Below are positions 17,931-27,409 of a stretch of DNA of 64,000 bases, piece by piece. Numbering within the stretch: position 1 is the first letter of the stretch; every line of letters begins with the position of its first letter. The notes under the pieces are model-generated. The model saw only the letters and a program-made list of their open reading frames with translations. It ran no database searches and was not told the origin of the DNA. A program made the position numbers and the translations under genes. This DNA is from Candidatus Zhuqueibacterota bacterium (lineage in GTDB: Bacteria > Zhuqueibacterota > Zhuqueibacteria > Residuimicrobiales > Oceaniaggregativiventaceae), in assembly GCA_014728085.1 (NCBI GenBank), contig WJMF01000075.1:1-64000 (forward strand), given 5' to 3'.

Positions 17931-19072
17931 ATAATACAAAAACAATCTGTATTGCCGGCATCCATTCACTGCTGGAACGCACAGGAGGAGCGGAATGGCA
18001 AACGCATTACATCGGCGAAGCCCTGGTAAAATACGGATTTAATGTGATCCATCTCTGCCCGAGTCTGGAAGGCAAAACCGGATATTCATATATAAACAAG
18101 CAAAAGAGCATCTATTGGTATCCCCATGTCGCCTCGTTCTGGAATGTACCGGTTGAAACCTGTCTGGCGTTTCTATATGAAACAAGACCGGACCTCATAT
18201 ACATCAGAGGCCGAACGGCCTTGCAGGAATCCGGGGTTGTGGAAAAATATAAACGCAGCACCAAAACCCCTTATCTATTCGGTCTTTCCAGTGATGGTGA
18301 ATTACAGCCACACTACCGTTTGACTGCTTTATGGGGCAGCAAAAAAAAGCGCCTGAAAAAAATCACTGTCAGCGCTTATGCGATGTGGTCGGATCTGAGG
18401 ATGAGGCAGACCCTGAAAAAAGCGGACATGGTAATCTGCCAACACCGGAGCCAGTTACAAAAAGCACACACCATCAATAAAAACAATTTTTGTTTACCTT
18501 CTTTGCATTCCAAAAGACGCGTAAAATCAGAAAAATCAAATCAAAACCTCATCGTTTGGATCGCCAATAACAGACCGGAGAAACAGAGCAAACTGTTCAT
18601 CGAGCTGGCAAAACAACTGCAGAGTGTGGATTGCAAATTCATCATGGTTTTGGGAAACAGTCGATGGAGCCAAACGCTACCCAAACCAACATCCAATCTG
18701 GAAATTCTTCACTCTCAGCCCAAAGAAAAAATCGACGAGATACTGGCCAGGGCCACCCTGCTGGTAAACACCAGCAAAATCGATGTAGAGGGATTTCCAA
18801 ATGTTTTTATACAGGCCTGGCTGACGGAAACAGTGGTCGTTTCCCTGCATGCAAACCCAGAAAACCTGCTGAGCAGAGAGCAAATCGGAGTTCATTCCCA
18901 TACCTTTGCACAGCTGGTTTGTGATGTTAAAAATCTGCTTGAAAACAGAACGCTGAGAATCCAAATGGGACAACGGGCACGACAATACGCCGAGCAACAC
19001 CACAGCTTTGAAAACAACTGGAAAAAAGTGGCGCGGCGATTTCAGACTGCGCTGCAGCAGGACGCTAAATGA
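17927..19072 (+). CDS. Glycosyltransferase family 4, tandem paralogue 2
   Basis: 381 residues. 'LIVWIANNRPEKQSKLFIEL' and 'TSKIDVEGFPNVFIQAWL' align with the previous protein. The N-terminus 'ICIAGIHSLLERTGGAEWQT' has the GGAE loop of GT4 donors. As in its paralogue the second glutamate of EX7E is not in its usual place, so these two belong to the same divergent sub-branch. ATGA overlap on both sides. Confidence 0.78.
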   Translation: MNNTKTICIAGIHSLLERTGGAEWQTHYIGEALVKYGFNVIHLCPSLEGKTGYSYINKQKSIYWYPHVASFWNVPVETCLAFLYETRPDLIYIRGRTALQESGVVEKYKRSTKTPYLFGLSSDGELQPHYRLTALWGSKKKRLKKITVSAYAMWSDLRMRQTLKKADMVICQHRSQLQKAHTINKNNFCLPSLHSKRRVKSEKSNQNLIVWIANNRPEKQSKLFIELAKQLQSVDCKFIMVLGNSRWSQTLPKPTSNLEILHSQPKEKIDEILARATLLVNTSKIDVEGFPNVFIQAWLTETVVVSLHANPENLLSREQIGVHSHTFAQLVCDVKNLLENRTLRIQMGQRARQYAEQHHSFENNWKKVARRFQTALQQDAK

Positions 19073-20175
19073 TGGCTTTAACCCTGTTGAAACGAGGTTT
19101 GTATACCTTTTTCAAAGTTGTTTGTTTTTGCCGGCATTTGCTGGTTAAAAAACCGGCAATGGATAAAACCTGGCAAAACGCGGACCGGGTTATGCTCTGT
19201 GCTGCATCAGGAATCGGGGATGCCGTTATGGCCTTACCGGTTATTACCGCTTTACAACAGGCCAAACCAAATTGTCGTCTCGGCGTTGTTTGCAAAAGTC
19301 CGAATCAGGCTCTTTTTTTGAGGATGAAAATTGATGTAGTCTTGCAGTATGATTTGCACGAAAAACAACTCGCTGCCTTTTTTCGCCTGGTGAAAAATAT
19401 TCGTCTTTTTTCTCCCCAAATCTGGCTTGCCTTGCGGCCATCCAACACCATGTTTCACAGCGTGTTGGCTATGTTCTCAGGTGCAGCGTTCAGGATTCGC
19501 CACGCCCTGCCTCCTGGAAAGAAAACGAGAACAGACATGGCATTTGTTTATACCTGTATTCATCCCTTTTATCCCGAAAAACACCAAATCCAAAACAACC
19601 TTAATCTCATTAAATTCTTTCAATCCGATATTTCCGGCAAACCTTTTCTTCCTTTTTTAAAAGTAAACGAAAAGTCCTGCATCGCGCATTTGAAGAAAAA
19701 AGGAGTAGAACTGAATTCAAAATACATTTGTATACATGCCGGCGGTAACCTGGCCGACAAGCGATATCCTCCTTATCTCTACGCCGGAGTCATAAATAAT
19801 TTGATCACAAAAGGGCACACAATCCTGCTTTTGGGAGGAAAAACCGACCGTAAAATCAATCAAAAAATAAAAACCAGGATCACCCGGCAAGACTATATAG
19901 ACCTAAGCGGTCAGCTTGAGATCATGCAGACCGCTTTTGTATTGAGCAAAAGCAGGGCGCTGATCACAAATGACAGCGGCATTATGCACCTTGCCGATGC
20001 ACTAAAAAGACCTTTGATCGCCCTCTTCTCCCCCACAGATCCGAATCATGTTGGCCCGATAAACCGGAATGCTATGGTCGTAAACCATCCCGTCTCTATT
20101 GAAAAAATCACGGTCGACGAAATTATCGGTTGTTTTGAAAAATTGATGCAAAAAACAGCAAGTTCTGAAACATGA
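19069..20175 (+). CDS. Glycosyltransferase family 9 (heptosyltransferase-like)
   Basis: 368 residues. 'VMLCAASGIGDAVMALPVIT' near residue 42 and 'ALITNDSGIMHLADAL' near residue 298 are the two conserved GT9 signatures, the latter binding the ADP-heptose phosphates in WaaC/WaaF. 'PLIALFSPTDPNHVGP' completes the pattern. In an exopolysaccharide operon the donor may be a heptose or another sugar. Two adjacent ATGs (19069 and 19072) are possible starts. Confidence 0.85.
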   Translation: MMALTLLKRGLYTFFKVVCFCRHLLVKKPAMDKTWQNADRVMLCAASGIGDAVMALPVITALQQAKPNCRLGVVCKSPNQALFLRMKIDVVLQYDLHEKQLAAFFRLVKNIRLFSPQIWLALRPSNTMFHSVLAMFSGAAFRIRHALPPGKKTRTDMAFVYTCIHPFYPEKHQIQNNLNLIKFFQSDISGKPFLPFLKVNEKSCIAHLKKKGVELNSKYICIHAGGNLADKRYPPYLYAGVINNLITKGHTILLLGGKTDRKINQKIKTRITRQDYIDLSGQLEIMQTAFVLSKSRALITNDSGIMHLADALKRPLIALFSPTDPNHVGPINRNAMVVNHPVSIEKITVDEIIGCFEKLMQKTASSET

Positions 20176-21338
20176 GCAACAATAGCAAAAATAAAGCGGG
20201 CAAAAATATCATTCTCATCAGCAATATTCCCACGCCCTATCGTATTCCGTTATTCACAGCCCTGCATGCGGCATGTTTAAAAGAGGAAATGCAACTCACC
20301 ATTGTCTTTGCTGCAAAAGGTTATGAACGACGTCAATGGAAAATCGATTATGACAGCATGAAATTTCCGTACCATGTTCTCGCCTCCGGCAAAATTCAAC
20401 TGGGCAGCAAAGAAGGCGTATTGTTTACCTATTCAACCCTGACAAAAATATTGCGGCAGCTAAAACCGGATTTGATCATCAGCGCCGGATTTTCCATGGC
20501 AACAACACGAATCGCGGTACGATGGTACCTGGAGCAATATCCACCCTATATTATCTGGACAGAATCGGTTGACCGTCCCGGTCATAATCGCTCGTGTTTG
20601 AGGATGATACAGAGGAAACTGTTGTGCAAAGGAGCAAAATCCCTTCTGGTCAGCGGAAGCCGTGCAGCTGACTATGTACAATCACTGGGAACAAAATCAA
20701 ACAAAATTTTCAGAGCGATCAGCACCGTTGACACGGATGTATTTCTGAAAAAAACCGCTAAAATCCGTACCTTCGGCGCAAAACGCCCGGCTCGCAAGGT
20801 AATACTCTATATTGGCCATTTTACAAAGGGAAAACGTATCGATTTGATTTTACATCTTTTACAGAGGGTTTTACAGCACTATGAAGAGAGTGAGCTGTGG
20901 TTGGTAGGATCAGGCCCTGAATATCCCTACCTGAAAAATTTGAGTAAAGACCTCGACATTGTCGAGCACGTCTGTTTTTGGCCCTTTCAACAGCAAGAAA
21001 ATCTATACGACTTTTATGCCCTGGCCGATTGTTTTGTCTTTCCAAGCCAATATGATGTATGGGGGATGGCGTTGGTAGAAGCCATGGCCTCGGGCCTTCC
21101 CTGCCTGGCATCCGAACTTGCCGGTGCGGCGGTAGACCTGATCAATAACGGTGAAAACGGCTATCTCGTCGATTTTCACCGTATCAATACCGCCGTGCCC
21201 ATACTATTATATCTGTTCAACCACCCGCAAAAAGCCAAAAAAATCGGCCAAACTGCTGCTGATTCGATTCAACAGCGTTGTCATATTCGCAACAGCGTGG
21301 CCGGTTTTATGGAGGCGATAAAATGGTCTATCCAATAA
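20172..21338 (+). CDS. Glycosyltransferase family 4
   Basis: 388 residues. 'IILISNIPTPYRIPLFTAL' is the N-terminal motif of a GT4 group common in O-antigen loci. 'ILYIGHFTKGKRIDLILHLL' and 'PSQYDVWGMALVEAMASGLP' mark the donor site and EX7E. The gene begins in an ATGA overlap and its end covers the first 16 bp of the Wzy-like gene. Confidence 0.87.
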   Translation: MSNNSKNKAGKNIILISNIPTPYRIPLFTALHAACLKEEMQLTIVFAAKGYERRQWKIDYDSMKFPYHVLASGKIQLGSKEGVLFTYSTLTKILRQLKPDLIISAGFSMATTRIAVRWYLEQYPPYIIWTESVDRPGHNRSCLRMIQRKLLCKGAKSLLVSGSRAADYVQSLGTKSNKIFRAISTVDTDVFLKKTAKIRTFGAKRPARKVILYIGHFTKGKRIDLILHLLQRVLQHYEESELWLVGSGPEYPYLKNLSKDLDIVEHVCFWPFQQQENLYDFYALADCFVFPSQYDVWGMALVEAMASGLPCLASELAGAAVDLINNGENGYLVDFHRINTAVPILLYLFNHPQKAKKIGQTAADSIQQRCHIRNSVAGFMEAIKWSIQ

Positions 21339-22597
21339 AAAAATGGCTGCGTTGGATAAGAGAGCAACCCTGGACTTTTAAATGGTTCATTTATTTGATG
21401 CTTTTGCGTCCGGTTATCGACCGCTTTTGGCAGGCCAAAGATCCTATCCTTCATCTAAGCCTGCTGGATGTAACCGGAGTGGCAGTGCCCATGATTGTGA
21501 TTTTTTTATTGGCCAGCCGCCAACTGCCCCCTTATCAATTCAAAACAACAGACAAGATATTTTTAGCTGTCGCTGCCCTTGTTATTTCCAATCTGATTTT
21601 CTTCTTGACCGTTCGTACAACTCTGCTCTGGTTTGGTGTGGTGTTGAAAACCATGTTGCCCTTTTTACTCTATTTTTACCTGAGACATTGGCTCGTCTCA
21701 CAACGTGCGTTACACGGACTCTTGACCACTTTTGTCTATTCGTGTGTTTTCCCCATCATGATCTTTATCATCGAAACCCTGCAAAAAATGGATCCGGCTG
21801 AATTGAGCCGGGGGGTGGAGCGCTATAGCGGTGGTTATGCAGATGTTTTCAACTATAGTATTTATTTTATCTTTCTGTTTTTAATTGTTGCCTATACAGC
21901 TCTGTCCAATCGAATCAAAGATATCCAATTCATCAAAGACCTGCAGGTCATTGTAACTACTGTGATGATGCTATTTATGATCATGCGCATTCATCATTTA
22001 GCCTCAATGGTGGTGTTTTTGCTCTTATTCGCTGTGTGGATACTCTTTCGCTTTTATCGGGGTCAGCTGGTGTCAACTTTTATTATCGTTAACTTTTTTA
22101 TTGTTTTCAGTGTTGGCATACAACTACCGAGCCACGTTCGTCCGCTGGTTAAAAATGAAATCGCGGTTATTAAAGGCGAAAAAAAAGTAGAGCGGGCATT
22201 ACACGGCCGTATTCAGAGATGGCAGAAGATGATAGATGAATTTAGCCAGAGTGAAGCCGTCTTTCAAATCATGAATCCCGCTTTTGCAAAGCTGCATTCT
22301 TATGGCTATATGATTGCCGGCAGCCATAACGATTATCTCAGGATGTTGTTTCTGGGAGGATTTGTCGGTCTTTTTCTTTATCTGGTTTTTCTGGCTTGTA
22401 TTTTAATCATCTGGCGGCAATTGCATTTTGCCAGGAAATTTCTCAAAACCGGGGCACTGTTAATTCTGGCGCTCTTTTCGATAACCTCGGTACCGGCCAT
22501 GTACGCTCCCATGATGTATATTGTTCTTGTCATCTTTACCTATAGCATAAACCGCAAAGATCCTGTTAAAAATCCTGTCGGCACTACAGTGATATAG
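21323..22597 (+). CDS. O-antigen ligase/polymerase-like membrane protein (Wzy/WaaL type)
   Basis: 424 residues with about 11 to 12 hydrophobic segments. The long periplasmic loop contains 'ALHGRIQRWQKM' and the C-terminal 'YMIAGSHNDYLRMLFLGGFVG' carries the HN motif of the Wzy_C/WaaL family. It probably polymerises or ligates lipid-linked glycan in the periplasm. The ATG at 21323 has a full GGAGG 7 bp upstream, whereas the upstream in-frame start at 21278 is inside the preceding gene. Its presence beside an ABC exporter makes operon A a mixed assembly type. Confidence 0.78.
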   Translation: MVYPIKKWLRWIREQPWTFKWFIYLMLLRPVIDRFWQAKDPILHLSLLDVTGVAVPMIVIFLLASRQLPPYQFKTTDKIFLAVAALVISNLIFFLTVRTTLLWFGVVLKTMLPFLLYFYLRHWLVSQRALHGLLTTFVYSCVFPIMIFIIETLQKMDPAELSRGVERYSGGYADVFNYSIYFIFLFLIVAYTALSNRIKDIQFIKDLQVIVTTVMMLFMIMRIHHLASMVVFLLLFAVWILFRFYRGQLVSTFIIVNFFIVFSVGIQLPSHVRPLVKNEIAVIKGEKKVERALHGRIQRWQKMIDEFSQSEAVFQIMNPAFAKLHSYGYMIAGSHNDYLRMLFLGGFVGLFLYLVFLACILIIWRQLHFARKFLKTGALLILALFSITSVPAMYAPMMYIVLVIFTYSINRKDPVKNPVGTTVI

Positions 22598-22698
22598 GTT
22601 CAATGCCGGGTTGTTTTTCGTAAAACTAAATCTTTATATATAGACTCGATCCTTTCTGTTATGATCAATCAAAAAGTTGGACGCACGAATACTAGACA

Positions 22699-23853
22699 AT
22701 GAAATCAAAAGCCAAAATACTGCTGTTGGGCAAGCTGCCGCCGCCCATGTTCGGTCCGGCGCTGGCAACAAAAATTCTGCTCAATTCCGATCTAAAAAGG
22801 CATTATCACCTCTTACATCTGGATACGCGCCTGAATCGGTCGATCGCCTCCATGTACCGAATTCACCCGAGCAAATTCGCGCGTCTGCTCTGGTTGTACG
22901 GCAAAATGTTTTATCTCATGACCAGGTACCGGCCCCATATTGTGGTGATTCCCATAAGTCAAAGCACATCCGGATTTTTTAAAGATTTACCTTTTATCTA
23001 TCTGGCCAGTGCATTGCAAAGCAGAACCATCATACATTTGCGCGGCAGTCGATTGAAAAGCTGGCTGCAATCACAACCGCTTACGCTCTATAAACTCTTC
23101 TATGCCTCATTAAATAGGTGTTATGGCGGCATTGTTCTGGGCAACAATTTAAGATATCTTTTTCAAGATATTTTTCCGGCGCATCGAGTCTTTGTGGTGC
23201 CGAATGGTGGAGATTTTCGGTTCCCGGAAAATCAATCAAACACTAATCTATTTACCATTCTTTTTCTGTCGAACATCCAGCCATCAAAGGGTATATGGGA
23301 TGTCATCAAAACCGCACAACTGTTGCAAAGCAGATTTCCCGGTGCATTTCAAATCAAAGTCGCAGGTAACTGGCACAACGATGAGTTGGAAAAATCGTGC
23401 AAAGCCTTTTGCCGGCAGCACCGGCTTGGGATTGATTTCTATAGCAACACGACACAGCAGAAAAAAAATCAACTCCTGGCTGATGCAGACCTTTTCCTGT
23501 TTCCGCCCCGCGGGCCGGAAGGTCATCCCTGGGTCATCGTCGAAGCCATGGCAGCCGGCTTGCCGATTATCGCAACGGATCAGGGAGCCATCCGCGAATC
23601 AGTGATCCACGGCGACAATGGCTATCTTGTGGACGTGGCTCAGCCCGGCCAGATCGCCGACCGGATCATAGAATTGTACAGCGACCGGCAAAAATGCGAG
23701 CAGATGGCGAAAAATAGCCTGAACTATTATCAACAGCAGTTTACCGAAGACAGGATGGTGCAAAACCTCGCAACTGTATTTGATAAAGTGCTGGCAGAAT
23801 CCAAACCAGACAGCCAGACCAGCAAAACAGAGATTAAAAAACAAATGGAGTAG
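22699..23853 (+). CDS. Glycosyltransferase family 4
   Basis: 384 residues. 'KILLLGKLPPPMFGPALATK' at the start resembles GT4 enzymes with a GG/GP donor loop. 'FLSNIQPSKGIWDVIKTAQL' and 'FPPRGPEGHPWVIVEAMAAGLP' form the donor pocket, with EGHPWVIVEAM giving EX7E. A 101-bp gap precedes it, the longest inside operon A, but I see no terminator there and only a weak TATGAT at about 22660. The protein ends in a Lys/Glu-rich tail. Confidence 0.86.
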   Translation: MKSKAKILLLGKLPPPMFGPALATKILLNSDLKRHYHLLHLDTRLNRSIASMYRIHPSKFARLLWLYGKMFYLMTRYRPHIVVIPISQSTSGFFKDLPFIYLASALQSRTIIHLRGSRLKSWLQSQPLTLYKLFYASLNRCYGGIVLGNNLRYLFQDIFPAHRVFVVPNGGDFRFPENQSNTNLFTILFLSNIQPSKGIWDVIKTAQLLQSRFPGAFQIKVAGNWHNDELEKSCKAFCRQHRLGIDFYSNTTQQKKNQLLADADLFLFPPRGPEGHPWVIVEAMAAGLPIIATDQGAIRESVIHGDNGYLVDVAQPGQIADRIIELYSDRQKCEQMAKNSLNYYQQQFTEDRMVQNLATVFDKVLAESKPDSQTSKTEIKKQME

Positions 23854-23859
23854 AGTACA

Positions 23860-25980
23860 TTGAAACAGGTGGTGCAAAATTTAAAAAACGGAGACATGAA
23901 AATACTGGAGGTCCCCTATCCCGTTTTGCAGCACGGGTGTGTGCTGATACGCAACCATTACTCGGTGGTGAGTCCGGGTACGGAAAGCCGTAGCGTTCGC
24001 GATGCGCGAGCCAATTTGATCAAAAAAGCACAATCCCGCCCCGACCAGGTGGAGAAAATCCTTCAGTCGATTAGAACGAACGGATTATTATCCACATTTA
24101 AAATCGTAACCGACAAGCTCGATTCATGGTCACCGTTGGGATACAGCTGCGCCGGCAGAGTGATCGATGTCGGAAACGGTGTGGATGACATTGCCATTGG
24201 TGACTATGTTGCCTGCGGCGGCAACGGTGCGGTTCATGCCGAGGTGGTATGTGTATCCAGAAACCTGGTGGTTAAAACAAGCAAAAATAAACTACGGGAA
24301 TCCGCTTTTACCACCCTGGGAGCCATTGCGCTGCAGGGTATCAGACAGGCGGACTTGCGGGTGGGAGAAACCGCCGTGGTCATCGGTCTGGGTTTGGTGG
24401 GTCTGCTGACGGTAATGCTTTTAAAAACAGCGGGTATTCGGGTCATAGCCCTCGATAAGATGAAAAGCAGAGTTGAAACGGCAGTAAAAATCGGCGCTGA
24501 TCGGGCATTTCAACGTCACGAGGCAAACCTGACGGCAGAAATCGAGCGCTTTAGCGGGTCAATCGGCTGTGACGCCGCGATTATCACCGCCGGCAGCAAC
24601 TCAACCGACCCGGTAGACCTGGCCGGAGAACTGTGCCGCCAAAAAGCCATAGTGGTCGTGGTCGGCAATGTGAACACCGGATTCAGCCGACCCAATTATT
24701 ACAAAAAAGAACTCGATCTCAGAATGTCCTGCTCATACGGTCCCGGCCGCTATGATAAAACGTATGAACAAAAAAATTGCGATTATCCGGTCGGTTATGT
24801 GCGCTGGACTGAAAACCGAAATATGCAGGCGTTTATCGATTTTCTGCATCAGGATCAAATCGATGTTAATCCGTTGATCGGCCGGGAAATTCCCTTTGAC
24901 CAGGCCAAAACGGCTTATGAATTGCTCCTGAAAAAATCAAATAATGCAATGGTTTTTTCCTATAACCGAACAAAATCGCTTTCATCCAAAGTTGCCTTTG
25001 CGTCGGTCAAGACGCGGAAACAGGAACCGGTAATCGGCGTTATTGGTGCTGGCTCTTTTGCGCGCAATTATTTGCTGCCATCTATGGCCAAAACAGCCCG
25101 ACTGCGCGGCCTGGTAACCGCCAGCCCGCATAACGCCCGCACTGTTGCCGAAAAATATGGTTTTGCTTACTGTAGCCATGACGAAAACGATCTACTGCAC
25201 GATGCCACGATCAATACAGTGTTTATTCTGACACAGCACCATTTACATGCCGGACTGGTCATAAAAGCACTTCACGCCGGTAAACACGTTTTTGTCGAAA
25301 AACCGCTCTGCATGAATGAAATCGAACTCGAGAAAATCATATCCGCTCGCCAGCAGGGTAAAATCCATTGCAGGGTCGGCTATAATCGCCGCTTCGCACC
25401 CTTGATTACAGAGATAAAAAAACGGTTACCCCGGCATCTACCCAAAGCCATTCATTACCGCATCAACGCCGGACCAGTTTCACCGGATTCATGGATACAA
25501 GATCCCGAAATCGGCGGCGGACGCATCATCGGCGAGGTTTGCCACTTTGTCGATCTGCTCTGCTTTTTGACCGGTTCCAGGGTCAAATCACTCTTTGCCC
25601 GTTCCATGGATAACAAGACGACCCTGGCCGACACTCTTTGCATCACCTTTGGATTTGCGGACGGAAGTACGGCCAATATCAGCTACTTTTCCAACGGTAA
25701 TAAGAAATGTGAAAAGGAATATCTGGAAATATTCAGTGGCGGTGATATTCATGTTCTGAAAGATTTTTATCACTATCGCCACTATGGCACCAGAAAAACA
25801 ACAAAAAAAAGATCAAGTGCGGCAAAAGGACATAAAGAAGAAATCCAGGCGTTTACCAGCGCTATCAGGCAAGGCGATTCATCCGGCACCCTGTTTGAAG
25901 AGATTGTGCACAGCAGCCGTATTACCTTTCATATCATCGAATCATTGAAAACACAAAAGCAGATTACTTTTGACACCTAA
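23860..25980 (+). CDS. Bi-domain oxidoreductase: zinc-type alcohol dehydrogenase fused to Gfo/Idh/MocA
   Basis: 706 residues, TTG start with GGAG 9 bp upstream. Residues 1-365 form a medium-chain dehydrogenase/reductase ('YSVVSPGTESRSV', 'GVDDIAIGDYVACGG', and the nucleotide loop 'VIGLGLVGLL' near 172). Residues from about 388 form a Gfo/Idh/MocA domain ('IGVIGAGSFARNYLL' near 391 and the catalytic-region 'VEKPL' near 479). This fusion is a recognised family of O-antigen and exopolysaccharide clusters, usually beside a heparinase II/III homologue. Here that neighbour is absent and the toroid protein follows instead. It likely oxidises or epimerises a sugar; the substrate is unknown. Confidence 0.82.
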   Translation: MKQVVQNLKNGDMKILEVPYPVLQHGCVLIRNHYSVVSPGTESRSVRDARANLIKKAQSRPDQVEKILQSIRTNGLLSTFKIVTDKLDSWSPLGYSCAGRVIDVGNGVDDIAIGDYVACGGNGAVHAEVVCVSRNLVVKTSKNKLRESAFTTLGAIALQGIRQADLRVGETAVVIGLGLVGLLTVMLLKTAGIRVIALDKMKSRVETAVKIGADRAFQRHEANLTAEIERFSGSIGCDAAIITAGSNSTDPVDLAGELCRQKAIVVVVGNVNTGFSRPNYYKKELDLRMSCSYGPGRYDKTYEQKNCDYPVGYVRWTENRNMQAFIDFLHQDQIDVNPLIGREIPFDQAKTAYELLLKKSNNAMVFSYNRTKSLSSKVAFASVKTRKQEPVIGVIGAGSFARNYLLPSMAKTARLRGLVTASPHNARTVAEKYGFAYCSHDENDLLHDATINTVFILTQHHLHAGLVIKALHAGKHVFVEKPLCMNEIELEKIISARQQGKIHCRVGYNRRFAPLITEIKKRLPRHLPKAIHYRINAGPVSPDSWIQDPEIGGGRIIGEVCHFVDLLCFLTGSRVKSLFARSMDNKTTLADTLCITFGFADGSTANISYFSNGNKKCEKEYLEIFSGGDIHVLKDFYHYRHYGTRKTTKKRSSAAKGHKEEIQAFTSAIRQGDSSGTLFEEIVHSSRITFHIIESLKTQKQITFDT

Positions 25981-27121
25981 AGTAACCCACAATATCTTTG
26001 AGCGGCTACTGGACGATATACGAAAAAATGAGTTTTCAGGTTACGATCCCTATGATGCATTGATGGGCTGTTTCAATCCAGGCCCTTTATCCAAATACTG
26101 GATTCAGGCCGGCAAAAGGTGCCCGTTGAATTTTCGCCCTCTATTCGCTATCCGCAAAACCCGAAATCCCAAGGCCATCGGCATCATTCTGGAAGCACTG
26201 TCCACATACTATTCCTTCACCCGGCAGAGATCGCTTCTACCGGATATGCACCGCCTGTTTCGCTGGTTACAGCAAAATAAAAGTGGGGGATATTGCGGAG
26301 CCGGCTGGGGGTATCCCTTTCACTGGTTCAGCGCTAACCTGTTCATTCGGGCATACACCCCGTCAGTGGTGGCGACCGCCTCTATTGGCAGAGGAATTTA
26401 TCAGTATTACCGGGTCACAGGGAATCCGCAAGCGGGCAAATCTCTTGCTGCCATAAAGGATTTTATTCTCAAAGAGATTCCGGTTCATAGAGATGGTAGC
26501 GGTATCTGTTTCAGCTATACGCCGCTACGCCGTGATTGTGTTTACAACGCCAGTCTGATGGCTGCGGAAGCACTGACTCTGGCTGGCACGCTTGCCGGAG
26601 GCGAAGAGGCTCTGGACAGAGCCGCACAGGCAACCCGATTTGTCCTCAATAAACAAAAACCAGACGGACACTGGAATTACAGCATGAATATAGAGGACAA
26701 AACCGAACGACAACAGATCGATTTCCATCAGGGCTTTATTCTTGAATCCCTGTTCTCGATTCGCAACCATCATCCTCACCGATTTACAGGTCTTGAAGAT
26801 GCGCTTGAGAGCGGATACCGATTCTATACACAGCAGCAGTTTCACGCCAATGGACGCAGCAAATGGAGATTGCCGGCAAATTGGCCTGTGGACATCCACC
26901 ATCAGGCACAGGGCATTATCACCCACGCTTTATTGAGCCGGGATTTTGATGCTGCTCTGAAATTCGCTCGCACGATCGCTGACTGGACAATCGATCATCT
27001 CTACGACCAAAAAGGCTGTTTTTACTATCAAAAATGGCCTTTTCTAACCAACAAAATCACCTACCTTCGATGGGCTCAAGCCTGGATGCTAAAAGCGTTG
27101 AGCCTTCTGCAGCACGCCTGA
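25970..27121 (+). CDS. Alpha/alpha-toroid protein of unknown function
   Basis: 383 residues, TTG start overlapping the oxidoreductase by 11 bp. No transmembrane or signal segment. The alternation of helices with aromatic and Gly-rich turns ('GGYCGAGWGYPFHW', 'KPDGHWNYSMN', 'WRLPANWPVDIHHQAQGI') suggests an alpha/alpha barrel as in terpene cyclases, glycoside hydrolase families or C5-epimerases. The conserved-looking Asp/His/Trp positions around 'DIHHQAQG' may be an active site. Being last in operon A and coupled to the fused oxidoreductase, it may act on the same sugar. No function is claimed. Confidence 0.65.
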   Translation: MTPKVTHNIFERLLDDIRKNEFSGYDPYDALMGCFNPGPLSKYWIQAGKRCPLNFRPLFAIRKTRNPKAIGIILEALSTYYSFTRQRSLLPDMHRLFRWLQQNKSGGYCGAGWGYPFHWFSANLFIRAYTPSVVATASIGRGIYQYYRVTGNPQAGKSLAAIKDFILKEIPVHRDGSGICFSYTPLRRDCVYNASLMAAEALTLAGTLAGGEEALDRAAQATRFVLNKQKPDGHWNYSMNIEDKTERQQIDFHQGFILESLFSIRNHHPHRFTGLEDALESGYRFYTQQQFHANGRSKWRLPANWPVDIHHQAQGIITHALLSRDFDAALKFARTIADWTIDHLYDQKGCFYYQKWPFLTNKITYLRWAQAWMLKALSLLQHA

Positions 27122-27218
27122 AACAATAACCCTTCCTGAGACCGAATTTACTCTCCTTTTTTCTTATGAATTTTCAAAAATTATTGCTATATTAGAGGTC
27201 AAGCAAGGATATCTTGAT

Positions 27219-27251
27219 AAAAAACGGGCATTGGTAAAGCGTCGTTTTTTT
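27219..27251 (+). terminator. Weak terminator after operon A
   Basis: AAAAAACG / CGTTTTTT stem with a GC inner pair, ending in a run of seven T, about 100 bp beyond the last operon A stop. An additional small hairpin, AAACAG-CCT-CTGTTT followed by four T, lies at 27297-27315. Both are AT-rich and weak. Confidence 0.42.
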
Positions 27252-27346
27252 ATGTCACATTTCAGCTGTTGTCATAGAAGACATGCATCAGGGCACAAAC
27301 AGCCTCTGTTTTTTTAGCCCAAGTGATTGTTTTTCAGTTGTGACGG

Positions 27347-27363
27347 TGGCATAATATTTGAAC
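27347..27363 (+). promoter_or_regulatory. Near-consensus sigma-54-like site before the DUF354 gene
   Basis: TGGCATAATATTTGAAC has the -24 TGGCA and a TTG at the right distance but A instead of C in the invariant -12 GC. Its first nine bases equal those of the operon B promoter. A competing sigma-70 reading is TTGTTT (27327) - 17 bp - CATAAT (27350). The gene start is about 50 bp further on. Confidence 0.35.
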
Positions 27364-27409
27364 AAATGGGTGCTAAAGAAGGGGCGGTAAAAGCAAGGAC
27401 GGATTGAAC

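Noticed and set aside
27380..27396. GGGGCGGTAAAAGC, resembling an ops/JUMPstart element (GGCGGTAGC)
   Set aside because: It precedes a single DUF354 gene rather than a long operon, deviates in the conserved core, and no RfaH-type gene is visible.
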